A DNA stretch of 9,426 nt from NCBI GenBank assembly GCA_038522375.1, contig JBCBKE010000090.1, forward strand, positions 1 through 9,426. The letters are read 5' to 3'. Source of the DNA: UBA5336 sp038522375. GTDB taxonomy: Bacteria; Pseudomonadota; Alphaproteobacteria; Caulobacterales; Hyphomonadaceae. Made by a program: the position numbers and the translations under genes. Shown here one piece after another: positions 6,807 through 9,426 of the stretch (position 1 is the first letter of the stretch; every line of letters begins with the position of its first letter). The notes beneath the pieces were generated by a model. That model saw only the letters and a program-made list of their open reading frames with translations. It was not told the origin of the DNA and searched no databases.

Positions 6807-8093
6807 TCAGACGGCTGCGAGGGCCTGGTGGAGGTCAGCCACCAGGTCTTCCGGCGCTTCAAGGCCAATGGAGATCCGGATCATGCCATCGGTGAAACCG
6901 ATATGGGCGCGGACGTCCTCCGCAACGCCTGAATGGGTCGTGGATCCGGGGTGACAGGCCAGGCTCTCTGTGCCGCCCAGACTGACGGCCAGCTTGATGA
7001 GTTGAAGGTTATCGAGGAAACGGAACGCGCCAGGCTTTCCCCCTGCCACGTCGAAGGAGAATGTCGAGCCAGCCGCCTCACACTGGGTGTCATAGATGGG
7101 GCGCTGAGGGTCATCTTCGGCGAGGTGTCCAAGGTACAGAACCCGCTCAACTTTCGGGTGATCGCGAAGCGCGTCGGCGCAAAACCTGGCGGTTTCGAAC
7201 GCTCGCTCCATCCGGAGCTGGACAGTTTCCAACGACCGGGTGATCAGCCAGCACGTATGGCTGTCCAGCGTTGTTCCGAGGAAGTTCCTCATGCGTCGGA
7301 TCTTTGCGATCGTCTCATCATCGCCAATGGCGCCGCCCGCGATCAGGTCCGAGTGTCCGCCGACATACTTGGTGAGCGAGTAAAGGGCCAGGTCTGCGCC
7401 GTGGCGAAGCGGCTTGTGTCCGATGGGACCCATCATGGTGTTGTCACACATCAGAACCGGCCGGCGACCCGCTTCATCCGCCAGGCGGTCCCGCACGCGC
7501 GCGCATGCCGCCATGTCAACCAGTGCATTCGTCGGATTCGCTGGCGACTCCGTATAGATTGCAAGCACCGGACCGGTTTTCGCGGCCGCACGCGCTGTCT
7601 CTGTCAGCGTTTCTTCGTCGGCCCAGGCATCGAAGGCAAAGGGCGTGATCCCGTAGTTCTGCAGCATCGTTCTGATGAAGACTTCCGATGCGCCGTAAAG
7701 GGGACTGGAGTGCAGGATCGTGCTGCCCGGTTCCGAGCAGGCCAGCAAGCTGGTGGTGATCGCGCCCATTCCCGAGGAGAATACCAGCGCGCCGTCGCCC
7801 TCATCGAACAGGGTCAGCCGATCTTCTAGCACTTCCATGTTGGGATTGTTGAAGCGGGTGTAGATGAGATCATCATTGGGCTTGTCGGGATCGCCCTTGC
7901 CGGCCATGGCCTTGAACAGGGCCTCACCATCTGCCGCCGAGCGGAACGCGAACGTCGATGTCATGAAGATTGGTGGCTTGATGGACCCTTCGGACATCTG
8001 GGGATCGTACCCATAGCCCATCATCAGCGATTCAGGTCTCAAAGCGTGGCCGCCAATGGACCGCTTACGATAGGACTTGTCCGATTTTGCCAT
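6807..8093 (-). CDS. PLP-dependent enzyme, cystathionine gamma-synthase family
   Basis: A 428-residue Cys/Met-metabolism PLP enzyme (fold type I). Visible hallmarks are IYTRFNNPN (77-85, Y78 and R80 contact the PLP phosphate of the neighbouring subunit), FSSGMGA (105-111), Y133 in SPLYGAS that stacks on the PLP ring, D217 in MCDNTMMG, the PLP lysine K242 in LYSLTKYVGGHSD, SLGGTESLACHPGSTTH (371-387), and R406 in MIRISIG for the substrate carboxylate. Family members run cystathionine synthesis, cystathionine cleavage or methionine gamma-elimination; sequence alone does not decide. The position of the methionine gamma-lyase active-site cysteine (LYGC) is alanine here (A135), which argues against that activity. 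The start at 8093 has a GGAG Shine-Dalgarno 8 bases upstream and gives the normal N-terminus. Its leader can fold into a long hairpin. It stands as its own leftward unit. Confidence 0.88.
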   Translation of the reverse strand: MAKSDKSYRKRSIGGHALRPESLMMGYGYDPQMSEGSIKPPIFMTSTFAFRSAADGEALFKAMAGKGDPDKPNDDLIYTRFNNPNMEVLEDRLTLFDEGDGALVFSSGMGAITTSLLACSEPGSTILHSSPLYGASEVFIRTMLQNYGITPFAFDAWADEETLTETARAAAKTGPVLAIYTESPANPTNALVDMAACARVRDRLADEAGRRPVLMCDNTMMGPIGHKPLRHGADLALYSLTKYVGGHSDLIAGGAIGDDETIAKIRRMRNFLGTTLDSHTCWLITRSLETVQLRMERAFETARFCADALRDHPKVERVLYLGHLAEDDPQRPIYDTQCEAAGSTFSFDVAGGKPGAFRFLDNLQLIKLAVSLGGTESLACHPGSTTHSGVAEDVRAHIGFTDGMIRISIGLEAPEDLVADLHQALAAV

Positions 8094-8107
8094 GGAAAAT
8101 TCTCCGG

Positions 8108-8157
8108 TCGATGCCCTCCAGCCCCCATGCGATGGGTACGTGGGCTGGTTGCGTCGA
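8108..8157 (-). promoter_or_regulatory. structured 5' leader of the cystathionine gamma-synthase-family gene
   Basis: On the minus strand TCGACGC (8157-8151) can pair with GCATCGA (8114-8108) with one mismatch. Inside it CCAGCC (8148-8143) pairs with GGCTGG (8123-8118), and after a 6-base bulge CCCAT (8136-8132) pairs with ATGGG (8128-8124) around a 3-base loop. The element ends 14 bases before the start codon, just ahead of the Shine-Dalgarno. A TTGACC at 8202-8197 could be a -35 box, but no matching -10 is evident. It might be a cis-regulatory RNA; I could not match it to the SAM-II or SAM/SAH riboswitch consensus. Confidence 0.4.
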
Positions 8158-8215
8158 GGTCTAAGCCTGTTTGCACCTGCGCGCACGGCTGGATTCGGTC
8201 AAGCGTGAACCGCCG

Positions 8216-8249
8216 AAAAAAAACGGCCCGGCATCGCTGCCGGGCCGTT
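8216..8249 (-). terminator. intrinsic terminator of the OmpA-family gene
   Basis: A perfect 12-bp stem, AACGGCCCGGCA (8222-8233) with TGCCGGGCCGTT (8238-8249) around a 4-base loop. On the minus strand it is followed by a run of eight Ts (8223-8216, the first two of which belong to the stem). It begins 26 bases after the OmpA stop codon. This separates the OmpA gene from the next leftward gene, which therefore needs its own promoter in 8094-8215. Confidence 0.93.
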
Positions 8250-8275
8250 CCTGTCATTTGGAGATCAGTGTTCGA

Positions 8276-9426
8276 CTAACGAACGATGATCGCAACTTCC
8301 GAACGCCTGTTGAGTGGCTCACGCACACCATCGCGCGTTTCCTTGGCGAGATCGTCTTCGCCGCGGCCATCGGTGGTAATGATGCCGCTTGGAACACCGC
8401 GTGTTGTCAGTGCGTTGGCCACAATCGATGCCCGACTTGCCGACAGACGCGTGTTGTAGGCCGAGTTACCCGACGTGTCGGTGTGGCCGACAATCGTCAC
8501 GCTGCTCGCTGCGCAGTCTTCCCGGTCGCGGATGTTCGACACAGCTTGATCGACCACGGCGGCCGCCTGACTGGTGAGGTCGGAGCTGTCCCACTCGAAA
8601 TAGACCACGAAAGTCTGGTTGAGCGACGAACAGGCTTCAACCGCTTGCTCCTGCAGCTGCACCGGAGGGGGTGGCGGCGGCGGTGGAGGGGGCGGTGGAG
8701 GCGGTGGTGGTGGCGGCGGAGGGGGTGGTGGCGGAGGCGGTGGCGGGGGCGGCGGCGTTGCACCAAAGCTCCACCGGAAACCGACCTTCGCCTGGTGGTC
8801 GGTATAATCCAGGTCATGGCCGACATTGTTGCCAACGGCATCGTTGCCGCCCATGCCGAGACCCTCAACCGTGAAGTAGTTATACCCCAGATCAAGCGTC
8901 AGATTATCCGTCATCTGGATACCGACACCGGCCAGGCCTTGCCATGCAAATCCGGTTTCAGTTTCATTGAAACCGTTCGCATTGAACGTGCTATCGACGA
9001 CAGGTGTGCCAGTGCCCGTGGAGACAAGCGCCCCAACGGCGGAATATGCCTTCGCCTTGACGCGGGCAACACCGAGACCTGCGCCCAAGTATGGCGTGAT
9101 CGTGCTGTCATTCTTGAAGTCGAGCACACCGTTGAGCATGACATCGGTAATGCTGATATAGCCATCGGCCCCTGGCGCGTAGGCAACGACATTATCGCCG
9201 TTGTCGATCCATGGGATGTTCTGGTTGAAAGCCTGGTCGGGTTCGAGCTCGCCCTGGCGGTTCCCGACAACACCTTCCAACCGGAAGCCATTGCCGAACT
9301 CATAACCGGCGCCAAGACCCAGTCCGAGGAGACCATCGCCAAGGTCGGCGTCGCCTGCAATGGACCCGATCACGACATCCTGGACATCATAATCTGCCAC
9401 ACCATCGAAGGCGTAGCCGACATCAC
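8276..9426 (-). CDS. OmpA-family outer-membrane protein, 5' end beyond the window
   Basis: The reading frame is open to the right edge, so at least 383 codons are present and the signal peptide and true start are missing; a GTG at 9400 should not be taken as the start, because coding sequence (DVGYAFDG) continues upstream of it. The N-terminal part is a porin-like beta barrel with alternating strands (GLLGLGLGAGYEF, PYLGAGLGVARV, LTLDLGYNYF, HQAKVGFRWSFG). Then comes a linker of 31 consecutive prolines, then a C-terminal OmpA-like peptidoglycan-binding domain with FEWDSSDL, VGHTDTSGNSAYNTRLSASR and PLNRRSEVAI; the D in GHTD and an R in NRRS are the expected diaminopimelate contacts. The domain has two cysteines (EACSS, EDCAAS), a possible disulfide. 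It anchors the outer membrane to the cell wall. A strong terminator follows. Confidence 0.9.
   Translation of the reverse strand, partial: DVGYAFDGVADYDVQDVVIGSIAGDADLGDGLLGLGLGAGYEFGNGFRLEGVVGNRQGELEPDQAFNQNIPWIDNGDNVVAYAPGADGYISITDVMLNGVLDFKNDSTITPYLGAGLGVARVKAKAYSAVGALVSTGTGTPVVDSTFNANGFNETETGFAWQGLAGVGIQMTDNLTLDLGYNYFTVEGLGMGGNDAVGNNVGHDLDYTDHQAKVGFRWSFGATPPPPPPPPPPPPPPPPPPPPPPPPPPPPPPPVQLQEQAVEACSSLNQTFVVYFEWDSSDLTSQAAAVVDQAVSNIRDREDCAASSVTIVGHTDTSGNSAYNTRLSASRASIVANALTTRGVPSGIITTDGRGEDDLAKETRDGVREPLNRRSEVAIIVR
8663..8755 (-). repeat. 31-proline linker tract in the OmpA-family gene
   Basis: Counting codons on the minus strand gives 31 uninterrupted prolines between the barrel (ending SFGAT) and the OmpA-like domain (starting VQLQEQ). 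All four codons are used: CCG 13, CCA 9, CCT 5, CCC 4. Proline-rich linkers between the barrel and the peptidoglycan-binding domain are known in OmpA proteins, but E. coli OmpA has only a short Ala-Pro linker. Translation of such a tract is expected to depend on EF-P. Confidence 0.95.

Noticed and set aside
6933..7829. Open frame of 298 codons on the + strand, antisense to the PLP enzyme gene
   Set aside because: The minus-strand frame carries all fold-type I PLP motifs; the antisense product is rich in Arg and Cys with no family character.
8094..8186. N-terminal extension of the cystathionine gamma-synthase-family protein to 8186
   Set aside because: The 31 extra residues are Arg-rich and unlike the family; the ATG at 8093 has a good Shine-Dalgarno.
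8094..8215. SAM-II or SAM/SAH riboswitch upstream of the sulfur gene
   Set aside because: The leader lacks the conserved cores of these classes as far as I can tell by eye; only a generic hairpin is supported.
8619..8807. Glycine-rich small protein on the + strand
   Set aside because: The polyglycine run is the antisense reading of the OmpA proline linker.
9398..9400. GTG as the start of the OmpA-family gene
   Set aside because: The frame stays open and barrel-like to the window edge, and a start here would leave no signal peptide.

Overview
This is a GC-rich alphaproteobacterial stretch. An arginine succinyltransferase (ast) operon that lacks a classical astE but carries an M20 hydrolase, a DUF481 outer-membrane protein, an OmpA-family protein with a very long polyproline linker and a CsgG-like DUF4384 lipoprotein together suggest a marine, stalked or budding-type lineage (Hyphomonadaceae, Maricaulaceae, Parvularculaceae or relatives). 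The placement is inference from gene content, not from a search.

Layout. 1-1974 (+): a two-gene cell-envelope unit made of a 514-residue outer-membrane lipoprotein (CsgG-like region, peptidoglycan-binding-like region, DUF4384) and a small secreted two-cysteine protein of unknown function. 1974-2097: a gene-free gap full of inverted repeats, possibly a dispersed intergenic repeat element. 2098-5841 (-): a tightly packed operon transcribed leftward in the order M20 hydrolase, astA, astD, with gaps of 4 bases and a 1-base overlap. 5842-6000: a divergent promoter region with short direct and inverted repeats. 6001-6762 (+): a DUF481 beta-barrel protein. 6807-8093 (-): a PLP enzyme of the cystathionine gamma-synthase family, preceded by a leader that can fold into a long hairpin. 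8216-8249: a strong intrinsic terminator for the next gene. 8276-9426 (-): an OmpA-family porin-like protein whose 5' end lies outside the window.

How the genes work together. AstA succinylates arginine and AstD oxidises succinylglutamate semialdehyde. The M20 hydrolase is well placed to release succinate and glutamate at the end, the job AstE (an unrelated M14 enzyme) does in enterobacteria. AstB and AstC are not in this window and must be elsewhere if the pathway is complete. The cystathionine gamma-synthase-type enzyme belongs to sulfur amino-acid metabolism and has no visible link to the ast genes. Three separate units encode outer-membrane or envelope proteins.

I see no RNA genes, insertion sequences, CRISPR arrays or phage genes. 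The most interesting points are the ast operon with a probable non-orthologous AstE replacement, the fused CsgG-like/PG-binding/DUF4384 lipoprotein, the structured leader of the sulfur gene, the intergenic repeat at 1974-2097 and the 31-proline linker written with all four proline codons.
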